A stretch of 64,000 nucleotides of DNA from Neodontobutis hainanensis (GCA_024349245.1 JALDNG010000022.1:18787501-18851500), one strand, 5' to 3'; shown: positions 13,156 through 24,918, numbered from the stretch's first letter. Numbers and translations: made by a program. The notes: a model not told the origin generated them from the sequence alone.

Positions 13156-13524
13156 ATTCATTCATTCATTTTCTACCACTTAGTCACAGGTGACTGGAGC
13201 CTATCCCAGCAGCTTTGGGCCTGAGGCGGGGTTCACCCTGGACAGTGGCCAGTTAGTCGCAGGGCTAACATATAGAGACAGACATTGACAGACAACCATT
13301 GACTCTCACATTCAGTCACTAGGGACACTTTAGAGTTGCCATTTAACCTGTACATGCATGTCTTTGGACGGTGGGAGGAGCCGGAGTACCTGGAGACAAC
13401 CCACAGTAACACGTGGAGGACATGCAGACTCCTCACAGGAAGACCTGAGTCAGCCAGGTTTTGAACTCACAACCTTCTTGCTGTGAGGCAGGAGTGCTAA
13501 CCACTCTTCCACGTGCGCCCCCCC
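13156..13524 (-). mobile_element. SINE-like element with tRNA-type A and B boxes, near full length
   Basis: Read on the minus strand, the element starts with a G-rich end. It then shows an A-box-like GTGGAAGAGTGG (13501-13512), a 'gcctcacagcaagaagg' spacer and a B-box-like GTGAGTTCAAAACC (13457-13470). The body contains TACTCCGGCTCCTCCCACCG and CTGGGATAGGCTCCAGTCA, and the element ends in a (GAAT)n tail (plus-strand ATTC repeats at 13156-13170). This layout of pol III boxes, body and short tandem tail is that of a tRNA-derived SINE, and the body is among the most abundant repeats in percomorph fish. Shorter relatives lie at 14990-15190, 21670-21768, 29019-29268 and, inverted, 59172-59367. The boxes have diverged, so it is probably inactive. 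Confidence 0.8.
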
Positions 13525-14100
13525 TTTTTTTTTTTATTAGATAAATAAAAATAAAAATTGGTTTAATACGGACTTTGTTGAAAAAAAGAGTGGTTTGACA
13601 TACGTACCACTGCGATCTGCATTTTGTTCTCAAAGAGCTAAATTGTTCAGCGATGATTTCTCCTGTCAAACTCCGAAAGACTCAATTATTGTCCTTTTTT
13701 CAATTAAATGTATTTTGGGTAGATAGGTCTCTATGGCAACGTGAAGTGGTAATTGAAAAATATAAAAAGAGCTTTTTTAAAAGTGATTAGACTGAGTAGA
13801 GTTAGGATGACTCAATAGCTCATCAGGTAGAACAGGTAACACATTAGTGAGCAACACTGGATCAGGCTTGGGCCACTTTCATCCTTTCTGTTCCTCGGTT
13901 TGATATTTTCCCTTTGCAATAAACAAATACACAAAAGCCAAGTATCAAACATAAAAGATGAAGCACGTTTGATTTCCTTTAACTGTGCTCATTTCTGGGG
14001 TTAGCAAATATATAGATGCTTGTTAATTTGTTGATTAGTTCCATTTTTCTGTAAGTGTATGTGCGTTTTTTGCCATAATTGTGTAAAGAGAAGAATGATA
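13525..14100. other. Noncoding stretch, no gene seen
   Basis: A T run follows the SINE head directly, then comes unique AT-rich sequence with no recognised feature. Confidence 0.5.
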
Positions 14101-14116
14101 ATATCCTTATTCTTTA

Positions 14117-14250
14117 TCAGGGCCCTGTATTACAAAGCTAGTTAACCCTACCACGGCTATGACTCTTCAACTTAGATGAACTCCGCCTGTTTCTCTCACT
14201 CCAGAGAGAAACCCAGAGTCAATGGTTAACACTCAATCACAGCAACATGT
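14117..14250. repeat. Possible end of a nonautonomous DNA transposon
   Basis: The segment opens CAGGGCCCTGTATTACAAAG and continues with AGAGAAACCCAGAGTCAATG. That combination resembles the terminal part of a repeat common in fish, where 'cagggccc(g/t)tattac(a/g)aag' begins the element. I do not see a matching inverted end nearby, so at most this is a fragment. Confidence 0.3.
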
Positions 14251-14387
14251 TTGAGAGAGTTATCATGAGGAAAAACAAACGGCACCAGAGACTGAATGAA
14301 TGTCACATACGAGCAACAACCTACCAACAAAACTTCGGCTCTACGTTTTAAATGTTGCATTGAAATTAATATCAGTCTATTATTTTT

Positions 14388-14508
<121 letters not shown>

Positions 14509-14989
14509 CCTTTGTCCCAGCCTTTTTATTTCATCACCATACTGAAATATTTTATTTTCTAATACAGATGTCTAGATGATGAAACTTTTGGACCTCATTT
14601 CCAGAGCAGAAACTAGCAGGAGAGCTCCACAACTCTTGGAAATGAATGTCTCGTCTGTTTTTCTTGTCGGCAGCATAATGATTTCCACAGCCTGTCGAGG
14701 CAGAAATGTAATTTTGATTTGTGGCGTATGAGTAAATTACATGAATTTGAAGAAAGGATTATCAATCTTTCTAACTAAATGGATAAGAAAAGTCTGGCTG
14801 ACTTTGACAAAAAAAAGACCATCGCTTTACAAAATGTTTCCAAGGTATAATTTGGTCTCTTGTGATTTGGTCAATGCAGAAAGTCCTTTTATTTTATTTT
14901 TTTTTATTTGTCCAAGTTTTGCTCACACTTAATCAAGGCTATTTGCATTTGTAACATACTGTACAGTGAGGAATAAAACATATAAAACC

Positions 14990-15190
14990 TTTGGTGGGGT
15001 AGTCCCTGGACAACGGTCACTCGTACATTCATTCACTAGAGATACTTTAGATTCAGATTAGTTAACTATACATGCATGTGTTTGGACGGTGGGAGGAGGC
15101 CGGACCCCAGGAGAGCTCTCAGTAACACGGGACACACACACAGACTCCTCACAGAAAGGCCTGAGTTGTTCGTGAGGCAGGAATGATAAT
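14990..15190 (-). mobile_element. Degenerate SINE-like copy (family of 13156-13524)
   Basis: It matches the body of the fuller copy: a GGTGGGG...CCTGGACAACGG part, ATTCACTAGAGATACTTTAG, TACATGCATGTGTTTGGACG, GTGGGAGGAGGCCGG, GACTCCTCACAGAAAGGCCT and GTGAGGCAGGA. The tRNA-like head is lost or heavily diverged, and there are several short deletions. Confidence 0.75.
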
Positions 15191-15480
15191 AAGATGAATA
15201 AATATCAGAATATCATGCCTGCTATTTTAAAATCTATTTTTAAACATTTAACCCTTGCATTTTCTTGAGGTCAAAATAACTCGGCTGCCATGTTTAAGAA
15301 TTATATATTATTAATATTATTCAATTTTAAACTTTGCGACTTTTCCTCAAATAGTGCAAAGATAATAAAGTGAGGGATATTTTAGGCTTTTATTTTTTTT
15401 TTTTATATAAAGTATTTTATTTCCTCGTAATTTTTGAATTGTGCTGGGCTTAATTATTTCTTAGCCTAGCTTGAGTCACC

Positions 15481-15665
15481 TTGTAGTCCAGACTTAGTCT
15501 TTGTTTAGTCCAGTAGTTGAATTGTGGCTTTCCAGGCTGAGCACTGACTTTGTTTCAGAATGCTTGTTGATCCTGGATTTGGTCCTGGTTTAGCGCTGAT
15601 ATAGATTGATTTTCTTTAGGCATATTTTTGGTCCTGGTTTTATTTTGTGTTTAGTCCTGGTTTTC
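15481..15665 (-). repeat. Degenerate minisatellite, 'tagtcctggttt' words
   Basis: The words TAGTCCAG, TTAGTCC, TGGTCCTGGTTT, TTGGTCCTGG and TTTAGTCCTGG recur at irregular spacing. They are the reverse complement of the 'ggactaaaccag' words that fill 35095-36335. Words in this orientation recur at 49177-49280, 49609-49810 and 50284-50340. Confidence 0.6.
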
Positions 15666-15764
15666 TCTTAACTAATAAATGGTTTTGACTTGGATTAGTC
15701 AAGTCAAAACACAGATTATTCTAAGAACAGATACAAATCTGTGGCGTTCCAGCCGTAACACTGG

Positions 15765-15835
15765 TGAATGGAAGCTTCATGTAAGTCGCTTTGGATAAAA
15801 GCGTCTGCTGTGTGTGTTAAATTATATGTAAATAT
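15765..15835 (+). mobile_element. L2-clade LINE 3' tail with GGATA-loop hairpin
   Basis: The 17-mer CGCTTTGGATAAAAGCG at 15787-15803 is a perfect 6-bp stem (CGCTTT/AAAGCG) closing a GGATA loop, preceded by GTAAGT and followed by TCTGCTG. Hairpins with a GGAUA loop are the 3' recognition element described for eel UnaL2-type L2 LINEs and their partner SINEs. The ATGTAAAT sequence just after fits the short tandem tail of such elements. No reverse transcriptase part is seen upstream, so this is a severely 5'-truncated copy or a SINE tail. Confidence 0.75.
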
Positions 15836-16039
15836 AATATGTTTCTTTTAAATGGTTCATGCTTTGTAGATTGTTACAAAATCTATTGCTCTTGTTCGTT
15901 AAAAGGGTCATAAATTAACTTAACGCCTGCCTTAACCAGATAACTCAATTAGGCTACTGATTATTTTTGGTAAAACTCATTCCACTTGCATAATATTAAA
16001 AGTCATTACAGCTTATTTTGTAAAAGGAATGCAAGTCTT

Positions 16040-16300
16040 TGACACCAATCAATCCAGGTCAGAGCAGAGATGACGCTGTAGCTGGGGGCCTCTCAGACTG
16101 ATGAGTGTCGTGGCTGTGTGCTGAGTGCTCGCGGGTAACGTCCCCTCGCTGTGCTCTCGAAGATAAGTCCTGTTCTGACAGAGACAGAGCACTAGGACGA
16201 AAAAAAAGGGAATAAAAAGCTGACATTCAGGCGCGGCCTCTCTACATCCTGTCAGCGATGTCCTCTTTTGCCCTGATCCTCTCGCCATAACCTCCCTCTA
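16040..16300. promoter_or_regulatory. Candidate conserved noncoding block
   Basis: This block is GC-richer and low in repeats, with a cluster of CpGs near 16105-16160 and 16230-16285. Open frames on the minus strand lack recognisable domains. Its composition stands out from its AT-rich flanks, which is common for conserved regulatory elements. No direct evidence of function is visible. Confidence 0.18.
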
Positions 16301-17980
16301 CCTTTCCACTCTCTGCTCTCAGGCTGATTCTTATTCTGCTCTGGTTGTAACTGAGAAGTCTTTCATTAGATCTCTGTGTGGGGTGTGCTTTTTTATATTT
16401 GGTCTGTCTTTTCAACCTAATACAATATAATTAGGTAAATGACTAATCTGAAGCTGTATATGCACGTAGTACACTCTTACAGTGGCTTCTTAACTGAGAC
16501 ACTTTGATCCTGGATTTAAATCTGTCTCGGGTCTATTTACTCTGTCATTCCCATTTTTTTTTCCTGTTTCTAGAGTCACTGTAAGTAAAATATTAAAATA
16601 TATATAAAGAAATCATCTATATTTAGAGTCAAAAACTGTTCCAACTACAAAACACCAATGCTCAATGTTTTAAGCTAAAGTCTAATTACGTATATCTTTT
16701 TTCAAACCCTCAATTTTAGAGAAAAAAACTAAAAAATCCCTCATAAGCATTTACTAATGCAATGTTAATTTCTCACAACTCTATGAGTATTGTATTAGCT
16801 GGTATCTTTAGAAATCATGATTTCTCTTTTGAAAGGACTAATGACAATAATGTTGACGTAGAAGGAGAGGTCTTGAGCTGCTCCAAGTACCACTCAGCCT
16901 TGTATCCTCAGCCCTGTGAGTGCATTTATACACGCTCAGACTGGGTCCTGGAACCTTCTAGAGCCAAAGGAAAACAGTTCTTTATCAATAACAACTCAAA
17001 GTGTTTTATGTAAAATAATAGTATAGTTTTTACTCAAACATACGTGGTGATAATTGACTCCAACTGCACACATCTTTAGCACTTAAACTTGGAAATGAGG
17101 ATGTGTGAAGACTCACAAGAACAGACATAAAGGCCTGTTTTTAATTAAAAACAATGCTCATTACATTTTTCTCTTTGTCAGTGGCAAAAGAGTAACTCTT
17201 ATTAGTAATGTCATATTTAATTTGAATAATAAATGCTGTAAGTTATAAATAAATTATTTGGACTAAAAAGGTGAATTAAGGTGCAGTTTTTGCTTTAGTA
17301 AATCTTATGCTCGTCTAAATGATTTAAAGACCAAAAGCAGATCTTGGGGAAGCATTTATTTTAAACAATTTTAATTTCTAATTATAAGTTTCTAAAACAA
17401 CTCTTTGAGTTGCAATGGGATTTTACAGATTTTGGGGCAGGCCAACAGAGTCTCAGGAAGTAAATCAGGTTCTCAAACAAACAGACGGTTGTTGGTTCAT
17501 ACTTCACCTGAAGATACATTAATATTAGTGTGAATCCTGTGATTTCTTTTATATGTATCAACCTTCAAAAAGCAAGTGCTGCTGTGATAGTGGTCATTTA
17601 ATGCTGCATGCAAACCAAACCAATCAGGTGCTGTGTATAAGAATACGCAACTCACTTGACAAGACGAACAATTGCTGAGTAAATTCTTTGACTCTTTTAG
17701 AAATATCTACATGAATCAAAACGTAACTGGACCAAAGGCATAGAAAGTCAAAAATAATCCTTTTTCAGGTTGTCAAAGTAGTGTCTGCCAAAGTCAAAGA
17801 ACAAAATGAACAACCTCAACACAATTTAGTATAAATTTCTAAGTGCTTTAATCACTGGCTCAAGTGTTACCAGTTCTAAAAATTCAGATTTAACTGATCA
17901 CTTTTAAATGAATGTATAGTTTGAGGACTGTAATCATGAGTTTGTGACCTTTTTACAGAAATTGAAGCGAAGTCATAATA
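16301..17980. other. Noncoding stretch, no gene seen
   Basis: AT-rich unique DNA. One 83-codon frame at 16762-17013 shows no domain and no splice context. No repeats recognised. Confidence 0.5.
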
Positions 17981-17994
17981 ACAATGGATAGCTC

Positions 17995-18530
17995 TAAAAA
18001 CAGATGATTAATTTCCACCTCGAGGCAATGTTCCCTGTAATTGTGCTTCATTGTTTCTCTTCTATTTATCTGCCGTGCAATTTGTAGCCGAGATAATTTC
18101 CCATTAAACCTTATATGTTAATAGGAGAAAAGAGAGAGAGAAAAGTCCTGAGAATCAACGGTGCGTTTTAGGCGACTGACAATAAGTTGCACTCTGGACT
18201 TGGTTTAGACATTAATTATTTTAATGAAAGCCAGGAATCCACTTTAAGGTCATTGCGGGCTAACGGCAGATACATTCGGTATTGGAAGTCATACTGTATG
18301 TTAATGCGTTCGTCTGATGGCTGAGCAGAGCCAAATCTTACTTTTTAATGACCTTGCCGTTGAAGTTAACCTCATGTTGGTGCTCTTTCTTAATGAGATT
18401 GGCTCATTATGAATTAGGACGTTATTACTGGCCGTCTGAATTTAGCAAACAGTTAATTAATTCACCGCCAACTGCAGTCACTAATCAACACCTGACCGAG
18501 AAAAAAAGTCTGGTGGCGTCATAGCAATGA
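17995..18530. promoter_or_regulatory. Candidate conserved noncoding block with homeodomain-type sites
   Basis: Repeat-free sequence with many TAAT-core motifs: TTAATTAATT at 18453-18462, ATTAATTATT near 18211-18220, CTCATTATGAATTA near 18403-18416 and CACTAATCAAC near 18479. A GATA-like CCGAGATAA sits near 18088. There are no frames longer than a few dozen codons. The motif density is suggestive of an enhancer but is not evidence of function. Confidence 0.28.
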
Positions 18531-20465
18531 GCAAAGTTAGGACAGTCCCTGAATATTACTCTTTTAAGATGTAATACGCTGCATTTCAGTTAAAAATAAA
18601 ATAATGTTCCTTTGATTCAACCTCTTTAAACAGTGTATTTGTAAAGGTATTTAAATAAACTCTTGTATTATACTGATGATGAATCAAATTAAAACACTGA
18701 AGTGTGTTTTAAAGTGTTTGCTTATATTTGTGTTTGTACCATTCAACTTGTTTTTAATAGAAGCCATCAAGTGTAGGTCTCTTCACTCAATGTCTAACTT
18801 ACATTTATATAATACTCATCCAAGGACTGGATGTAGGATTGTCCCCTCTGCTTTGTCTCCAATACCAGTGGCCACTCGCGGTATTGCAGCAGAAAATTTC
18901 TAAATAAGTAATAAAATCCCCAGATACTCGTACCGGAACCTGCAACTTCCTCCAACTCAATATGGTTAGTGTGCTGCATGTCTCAGTATTTTAGTGTGTG
19001 AATAGTATGAGTACAACTGTAAATTTAATAAGCTTCTTAAAAACAAGTTTTACACAAAAGGAATAAAAGAATGGGTTGTTTACTTCAGGCAGGCCGGCAA
19101 AACCTTTTTCATGTTGTTTGTGAATGACAATGTAGTCACTGTTCTGTTGTTCACCCCCTGTGCATTTCTTTAGCTCGGGACAAACTTAAGAATGAGTAGC
19201 TGTTATTGTTATCAATAGACATAGTGACTACTATTTAGTGAAAACAAAGAGCAGTCAGTCATTGTAGTAAAATTACAGTGGTGTAAAAAGAAGGAGTAAT
19301 GGAGTTCTATGGCTCTCTCATTCTCCAAGACAGACAAATGTAAGTGTTCTACTGTATACTACATTTTACACTTCGCACTTTTAAATAAGAACAATGAAAA
19401 AAAGAGTAATGCATTTATCTTTGTGTGTTAAGTTTCATTTTAGATGAATGTAAGTAGGGCACTTACAGCCCTACTCTTGAAAATCCGATTCAAGCCGGGT
19501 CTGTGAGACTTCTTGACTTGTGAAGAAGAGCATCTGTGCTGCTGTCAACACCATTGCACTCTTCTGGCAAAACGAGAGCGGCACGTGTGAACTTTGTGAA
19601 CTCGTAAAATGTTGGTTTGAACTTTTGCACTGCTCAGAGTGCCACTAACAGCCCTGGACTAGACTCCGTGCTCGTACACCCTTAGTGCTCCTCCACAGCC
19701 ACCTTTTCCATCTTTTCTAATTAATTCTCGGCGGAGCCTCACACCTGCGGGGTCCCGGACCGACTCGACTGTCTTCTTTCTGGCTACTGCAGACAGTAAT
19801 AGATGTTCGCCTATACAAAAAGAGTCGTATCAGGTCACAGGGATGGAGGACACTATATACTGTACAGATCTTGATGCACGCTGTGAGGCAGTTTTCACAG
19901 TTGGGTTCATTTGTTAAGGTTTCAGGTGTTCGATTGTCACAGCTTTACCTTAACCCTGAGAGCCCGCCCAACTTTGGCTGTTGTTCTTATCTGTCAACCC
20001 ATGGGGCTTGTTGCCAATAAGTGCATCATTTTGCAACTGTGGCCAGAAAAAATGGAAATTGGTGCTGATTTAAGCAGTCTGAGCCCTACATGCCCTATCG
20101 ACGAGCCAGCAACCCCCACTTAAACTAAACTTTTTCCAATAAATAACACAGCGGTCAAAGAGGGATTGAAATGGGAAAATGTGGCGAAGGTTTTAATGGA
20201 GTCATTGATTACGCTGTAACATAACCTCTGATCAGGGAAATGAATGCCAAGCTTTCACTGCTTCTCAGTAAAATATAGGATTGGGCTCTAAGATTGTCAG
20301 AGCACAATTTATGTGGGCAGATCAAAGGCACGTTTCACTTAAAATATGAAGTTTTAAGATTATGTTTCTGAAAATTTAAATTTATGTTTAAAACACAAAA
20401 TTAGGATATCTTCCCATGTAAATAATGAAATTACTGCCACAACAAGGAAACACAGAAAGACCCAT
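18531..20465. other. Noncoding stretch, no gene seen
   Basis: Unique sequence. The part at 19500-19800 is GC-richer, with scattered CpGs and no coding frame. Short open frames near 18.7 and 19.9 kb are unsupported. Confidence 0.45.
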
Positions 20466-20470
20466 GTGCT

Positions 20471-20645
20471 AATCCATCCATCCATCCATCTTCTTCTGCT
20501 CACCTGCGGCCAGGTCGCGGGGGCAGCAGTCTGAGCAGAGACACCCAGACACCCCCCTCCAGCTCTTCCGGGGGAACGCCAAGGTGTCCCGAGGTCAACG
20601 GAGAGACAAAGTTCCTCCAGTGTGTCCCAGGTCTTCCCCGGGGCA
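20471..20645 (-). mobile_element. Rex3-like (RTE-type) LINE 3' end, 5'-truncated
   Basis: On the minus strand the frame reads RPGTHWRNFVSPL, then GHLGVPPEELEGG and SLLRLLPPRPGRR. This is the C-terminal end of the Rex3-type reverse transcriptase polyprotein as it is widely seen in fish. It is followed by GCAGAAGAAGATGGATGG and four GATG-type units (plus-strand CATC repeats at 20473-20489). A 3' end of GATG repeats is the described hallmark of Rex3. The homology stops abruptly near 20645, the normal 5' truncation of a non-LTR retrotransposon. Only some 175 bp remain, so the copy is dead. Confidence 0.85.
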
Positions 20646-21295
20646 TAAAGTTTATTAAGAAGAGAAAAATAACAATAATAGCTTGGTCAAAAACATTTTG
20701 ATTTAAAGTATGTGCTGGCATCTACAACATACAAAACAATTTTCATCTATTCCCCTGTGTTTCTTCTCTCACTGTGCTCCAGAGGACAGAGCCAACCAAA
20801 CAGAAGTGTTCTGTGCCGAGAAGGCTGATGATTTCCTATAAATCATTTTTAAATAGGTAGTATATTTTGAATACTATAGCAACAAGATCAGGTTTATTGC
20901 TGATTAAACTTTACTAATAGACAGTAGCGAAAAGTCGAGTGCTGCTCGTGGGCGGGGCCTGTGTATGTAACACTGTTGAAGTTACTCTGAGCTGTTTGCA
21001 AGTAATCCCATCGCAGTATTCATTACCTTCGAACACTGTCTACACATGTCATGAATTAAACCAAACAACTTTCGACAGGATTACACATCGCAGCCAAAGT
21101 GGAACTGATCACAGTAAAGCATGTCAAATGAAGTGTTCTTAGCACCAATTTCTCCCAGATTCAGACTTCCCCGCCAGTTTAAAACGCCCCACATTTCCAC
21201 CCCTGAACAGTTGGGCAGAGAGAGCACCTTGGCTGCGTACATTTGGCGTCTGGTAGTTTCTGATTGGAACCCTCAGAGCTGTGCCAACCGAGTGG
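20646..21295. other. Noncoding stretch, no gene seen
   Basis: Unique sequence of moderate GC. Overlapping short frames on both strands at 21.1-21.4 kb have no recognisable domain. Confidence 0.45.
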
Positions 21296-21305
21296 AGCGT
21301 GTTGT

Positions 21306-21375
21306 CCAATAGGCCAGGGCTTTGTTTTTCGATCCAGGCAGAAAAGTATAAAACACAGAGCAAAGTCAAGAGACA
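21306..21375 (+). promoter_or_regulatory. CCAAT-box plus TATA-box pair (candidate core promoter)
   Basis: CCAAT at 21306-21310 is followed 36 bp later by TATAAAA at 21347-21353, in a locally GC-richer stretch. The spacing is shorter than the classic CCAAT-TATA distance. No initiation site, transcript or coding exon is seen downstream, and a short decayed repeat begins at about 21595. It could drive a noncoding RNA, be the relic of a mobile element promoter, or be chance. Confidence 0.18.
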
Positions 21376-21594
21376 AGTTTAATTAGTTAGTTGGTTAGGG
21401 TTCACCTCAGCAGCACTCTCTTCTGACCAAGAAGCTTGTTTCACCTTCAAAATAACTTCAGAATGACAACTATTTAATGTTTCAAGCTCCTTTAGATCAC
21501 ATCTCCAAACATTCAGCCACATAAGCTACCTTATAGAACAGCGATGTTAAACAGTTCACCTTTTACATCATTGTTTCAGACAGGTTGACTCTTT

Positions 21595-21660
21595 TTTATT
21601 TCTCCTTTATTTAACCAGGAAAGTCACACTGAGGTTATAAACCTCTTTTGCAGTCCTAGC
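21595..21660. repeat. Fragment of 'tttatttaaccagg' dispersed teleost repeat
   Basis: TTTATTTAACCAGGAAAGTC followed by GAGGTTATAAACCTCTTTTG matches a short repeat seen throughout fish genomes. It abuts the SINE-like fragment that starts at about 21670, forming a small composite of two families. Confidence 0.6.
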
Positions 21661-21669
21661 CCCATGGGT

Positions 21670-21768
21670 AGCACATGTCTTTAGTGGTGGGGGAAACCGG
21701 AGTACCAGAGGGATCAAAGCCAGGACCTTCTTGCTGTGAGGCAGGGGTGCTTAGCACTCTGCTGCTCT
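21670..21768 (-). mobile_element. SINE-like head fragment (family of 13156-13524)
   Basis: The minus strand carries the 'gcctcacagcaagaagg' spacer with an adjacent GTGCTAAGC-type A-box remnant, followed by TACTCCGGTTTCCCCC and ACATGTGC. The body and tail are missing. The A box is more eroded than in the copy at 13.2-13.5 kb. Confidence 0.65.
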
Positions 21769-22079
21769 CTTGTGATTGAATAAAAGGGGATGGGATACAA
21801 TAAAAAAAGATTATCTGTTTTAAATCACCACATTAATAACAATGTTAGACTTGAGTGTAGCAGTTTTCAATTATTATTAAAAGAAAGGTTCATTCACATT
21901 CATATGTTTATTACTTATAGCACTTGTAGCACACTCATTCACCATATCTAATTCTGTAGTTGAAAGGCATTCTCACAAACTGTATTTCCATAAACAAACT
22001 TATACTATTCTGACTCTGTGGATTTTAAGTTTCTCAAAGCCCTGGTGTGTAATTGCCTCACAAGCCTGGTTACTGAGAG

Positions 22080-22480
22080 CCAACCTATTAGGAGCGCACC
22101 GGAGTGGAACATAACATTTTCAGTTTCAATTAGGTCTATGAGGGCATGCATAATGCACGGGGGAGGCTCAGTCCCCTCAGAGCGCTGAACTGTTGAACCC
22201 ACGCAGACGGCAACGACACAGCAGTGGACGGAAAAGCCAAACCGAGCTGAGAAGGATGTTTGCGCACGATACCAGGGCGGTGAAGATTTGTCAGCCTTAA
22301 GTGAATTAGTGTGCGCTCATTGGAATGGGCCGGAGATAAGTCCAGAGCGCCTATTTGTGAACGTGCCGGTGTAAGGGAGAAGCAGTAGGCCGTAAAGCTG
22401 GGGAAATTGGACCAAACAGGAGTGAATGGAATTACATTGGAACTCACAAGGCTACAATTACCTGCTGTGGGTTTTTGCTA
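22080..22480. promoter_or_regulatory. Candidate conserved noncoding block
   Basis: This repeat-free block has balanced composition, a CpG sprinkle at 22200-22380, CTACAATTACCTG near 22452 and GTGAATTAGTGTGCG near 22299. The minus strand frame of 103 codons at 22136-22447 has no domain that I recognise. Enhancer status is a guess from composition. Confidence 0.2.
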
Positions 22481-22499
22481 ATGGAACAGCAGCTATGGC

Positions 22500-23250
22500 C
22501 ACAAATTGGGAACTTCTGTCATGTCATGTTACGCTCCAGTCTTCTTTAATCTGGCCCTGTCTACAAGACTAATGGTGTTACTTTAGCGCTCAAGTTCTTA
22601 GCTCTAATAAAAGTAAACTCACAGCATTAATATGAGCAAGCTACTCTGATAATTCCACATGTTCAACAGAAACTGCTTAACTAAACACATACAGTACAAT
22701 TAGCTTATTTATTTGCCAGGTATTTTTTATTCTTATCTTTTACTTGTGAATACTCAATATAAATGATTTACTTAAATGTTTAAATGAAGTTTATTTTAAG
22801 AATAATTATGCCATTCCTCTTTAGTTTAGTCTTAGTTGACTAGTCAACCCTCTCAAAAAGTCTAAGTCTAATAAAATTTGAACGTAAGTCAGAGGAGATT
22901 GCGTTTGTGTCATTATACATTATGTTGTTTTTGACCTAAAGGATAACATTTATAATAGAGAAAGCCATCCATTTTTTTTTTTGCTTTTTTTAATGCCCTT
23001 AATACATTTTTCTAGAATAAATATGGTCACTTTGGTATTTAATGTGTATTTACTGTATACACGATCACTAAAGCTGAAGATTTGCTGGGTATGTATGATC
23101 CCACTTATGTTGGTCCAAAAATATGTGTATTTTCAAAATCTTTAACATTCAAGAAGTTTCAACAGATGGTGGCTTTTTGGCTCAACATGTTTAATTAATA
23201 AATGTTAAAATGACATTCAAAATAGATTATTGCTTCATATTGGCTGCCGT
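22500..23250. other. Noncoding stretch, no gene seen
   Basis: AT-rich unique DNA with T runs near 22972 and no recognised feature. Confidence 0.5.
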
Positions 23251-23253
23251 TTG

Positions 23254-23256
<3 letters not shown>

Positions 23257-23284
<28 letters not shown>
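23257..23284. repeat. Poly(A) run
   Basis: 28 consecutive A. This is compatible with a retroposed tail on the plus strand, but the preceding sequence contains no gene or retroposon that I recognise. Confidence 0.95.
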
Positions 23285-23287
<3 letters not shown>

Positions 23288-24915
23288 TAGAGTTTTGTAT
23301 TTGTATAACACAGGCCTAAAATGCACTGACTAATGGATGTTTTAACGTGCAGTCGTTTACCAAAAAGAAAACTAGTTGAATCTACGTTCAAACGGTTATG
23401 AACAATTGAATTGATTTAATCTCCATTAACTGGCAGCTTTTACATTTAGTTAAACAGCCCTCATTCCTTTTTGTACAAATATAAGCTGTTGTTTCATTTC
23501 ATTTTACGGTTTAGTATATTATTTCCGTGCCATTTCTTCATATTGTCATCCATAACCAGAGGCGCTGAATAAGTCTTTAACACTTATTCTTCAACACTCT
23601 CTCATAATCATGACTAGATATGAGATATGAGTGGCTTTTCTCATTAAAACACTCTCTCTGGTGACTCAAAGTGCTAACATCATCAGCCGAGACAGTAACA
23701 ATGTGTCACGCAACACAAAAAGCCTTTCCAGAAGAGGAGGATATAAACTCTGCTAATTCATCGCTTTGGTCAACTAAAGGTTTAAATCAACTCGAGCATC
23801 TTTTTGGATGAATTAAAGTCCCATTCTTTCAAAAGACAGCTGTCAAAAGTGTTCAAGTGGAACAATGTCAAGGTAAAAACCTTTGGAAATGGCAGTTAGT
23901 GAATGGCCACTAAAATGATCCTAATGAACCTGAGTTACATTTACAATAAAGTGGAACGCAGACATTTCATGATTAACGGATGTTTAAAAGTGTATTAGTC
24001 CAATAAAAGGCGCAAAAAAGAGTAGTTTAATAAAAAAATTGCAATTGTTAAAAATATTTCAGTAGGTTTATCTACATTAAGTAAAATGATATAAAACTGA
24101 CTGTGATTATGCCATTGGCGTTTAATCAAACTCCCTCCTCCATAAAGCAGAGTAATTAAGGACTTAAGCAAGAATGTTACTTTAAAGGAGTTGTAATTTT
24201 ATGTAACTCAAGCCCAAAACACATCTTTCTTTATCTCAGCTCAAACTTCAGTCTGTGGGGACTGTGTTCTTGGCAGAGGTCGGTAGTAAGCACATCTATG
24301 ATAATATATTGTTGTGCTTTGAACAATGTGTGAATTTTAATTATAATTAGACCTAAAACACACTTTGATAATAGCTATTAAACACAAAAAGAAAGAAACT
24401 GTATCTGACAAGGACTTCTGTAATTTGTGTTAGGGAAATATTGTCACTTTTGTGTAATACCACTTTTCGTTATTGTGGGTTAAACAGTTTTAAGCAGTTA
24501 AAACGTGGTACAGCTGCAGATTATATACCTTTAGAGGAGTTGTTACAGTTGAATACTGTACTGCTTCAGCTCTAAATAAACTGGGTGTTCCTCATTAACT
24601 TCACCGTTTAATGAGTGTTCCCTGTGACTGAAACAACTCTAAAGAACAGGCTGTGGACAAGCATCCAATGCCATGAGAAACGAGCTTTTACGTGAACGCA
24701 TGCACCATCTTTAATAAACACAAGCTTTTGTTCCCTTGGATTCTCTTTAATTAAATTTGTGATCCGAAAATAAGTTTTATTTTAAGGTGCTGCATCTGAT
24801 GGGCACCACACTGTAATGAAATACGTATAAAAACACGCAGTCATAGGAAACATGCAAATCCAAAACAACATGTCAGGTTAGCATCTCCAAAAGTATTTTG
24901 TTGGTTTGTATTTAC
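23285..24915. other. Noncoding stretch, no gene seen
   Basis: Unique sequence without recognised repeats. The part at 23560-23900 is less AT-rich and may be conserved, but nothing specific supports this. Confidence 0.45.
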
Positions 24916-24918
24916 TGT

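Noticed and set aside
20500..20721. Stand-alone 73-codon minus-strand gene
   Set aside because: Its C-terminal part is the Rex3 polyprotein end; the rest is flanking DNA, so it is not an independent gene.
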